Origin: CAZVJA01 sp964626885
Lineage (GTDB): Bacteria > Planctomycetota > Planctomycetia > Planctomycetales > Planctomycetaceae
Reading direction: 5' to 3'
NCBI GenBank assembly: GCA_964626885.1
Contig: CAZVJA010000277.1
Span: forward strand, 1 to 5,952
DNA: 5,952 nt
Part shown: piece after piece, positions 5,919 to 5,952 of the stretch
Layout of the letters: each line of letters begins with the position of its first letter
How positions within the stretch are numbered: position 1 is the first letter of the stretch
Notes under the pieces: generated by a model
Database searches by the model: none
The model's input: only the letters and a program-made list of their open reading frames with translations
Told to the model about the DNA's origin: nothing
Program-made: the position numbers and the translations under genes

Positions 5919-5952
5919 ATGACTTTGCCCAGCCATCGCGAGGTGTTACTCC
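5919..5952 (+). CDS. Start of an unidentified protein (cut by window end)
   Basis: Only 11 codons are visible, reading MTLPSHREVLL. No signal peptide is evident in this short stretch and the family cannot be recognised. The start is supported by the AAGGAG site 4 nt upstream and by the promoter near 5680-5706. Between that promoter and this start lies the inverted-repeat element at 5741-5862, so the message would carry a long structured leader. Confidence 0.6.
   Translation, partial: MTLPSHREVLL

Noticed and set aside
5919..5952. Assignment of the right-edge gene to a family (for example uroporphyrinogen decarboxylase-like)
   Set aside because: Eleven residues are too few; any name would be a guess.

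Overview
The window looks like a piece of a planctomycete chromosome (inferred). Three things point there: a dispersed GC-rich inverted repeat whose minus-strand reading contains REGEAPAEP, a string I know as a recurrent spurious peptide in planctomycete annotations; a small secreted thioredoxin-like protein with a CYRCRYG motif, a type I associate with planctomycetes; and a moderately high GC content with clear Shine-Dalgarno sites. The genus cannot be fixed from the sequence alone.

Left edge (1-331): the last codons of an IS110-type transposase run out of the window on the minus strand. They stop abruptly at a cluster of degenerate 8-bp repeats arranged head-to-head (54-113). The rest up to position 331 is non-coding leader. 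Core (332-4580): two complete plus-strand genes for glycogen structure, glgB (branching enzyme, 649 aa) and glgX (debranching enzyme, 711 aa from the preferred start). All GH13 catalytic residues are present in both. GlgB adds alpha-1,6 branches and GlgX removes them, so together they set branch density and allow turnover. The 163-nt gap between them holds a GC-rich hairpin and a 12-bp palindrome but no canonical terminator, so co-transcription is plausible.

Middle gap (4581-4913): no gene. It holds two interlocked inverted repeats at the glgX stop, a 10-bp stem-loop, a candidate promoter and a leader hairpin. Then comes an exported 185-aa thioredoxin-fold protein (4914-5471), closed by a textbook intrinsic terminator (5536-5567).

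Right edge (5568-5952): a promoter with a perfect TATAAT box, then a roughly 122-bp repeat resembling a MITE or REP/BIME element, then a strong ribosome binding site and the first 11 codons of another gene. The repeat lies between promoter and start codon, inside the predicted 5' leader. I found no CRISPR, tRNA, rRNA, phage or defence genes. The coding content is ordinary; the second-look items are all in the non-coding DNA and in the secreted redox protein.
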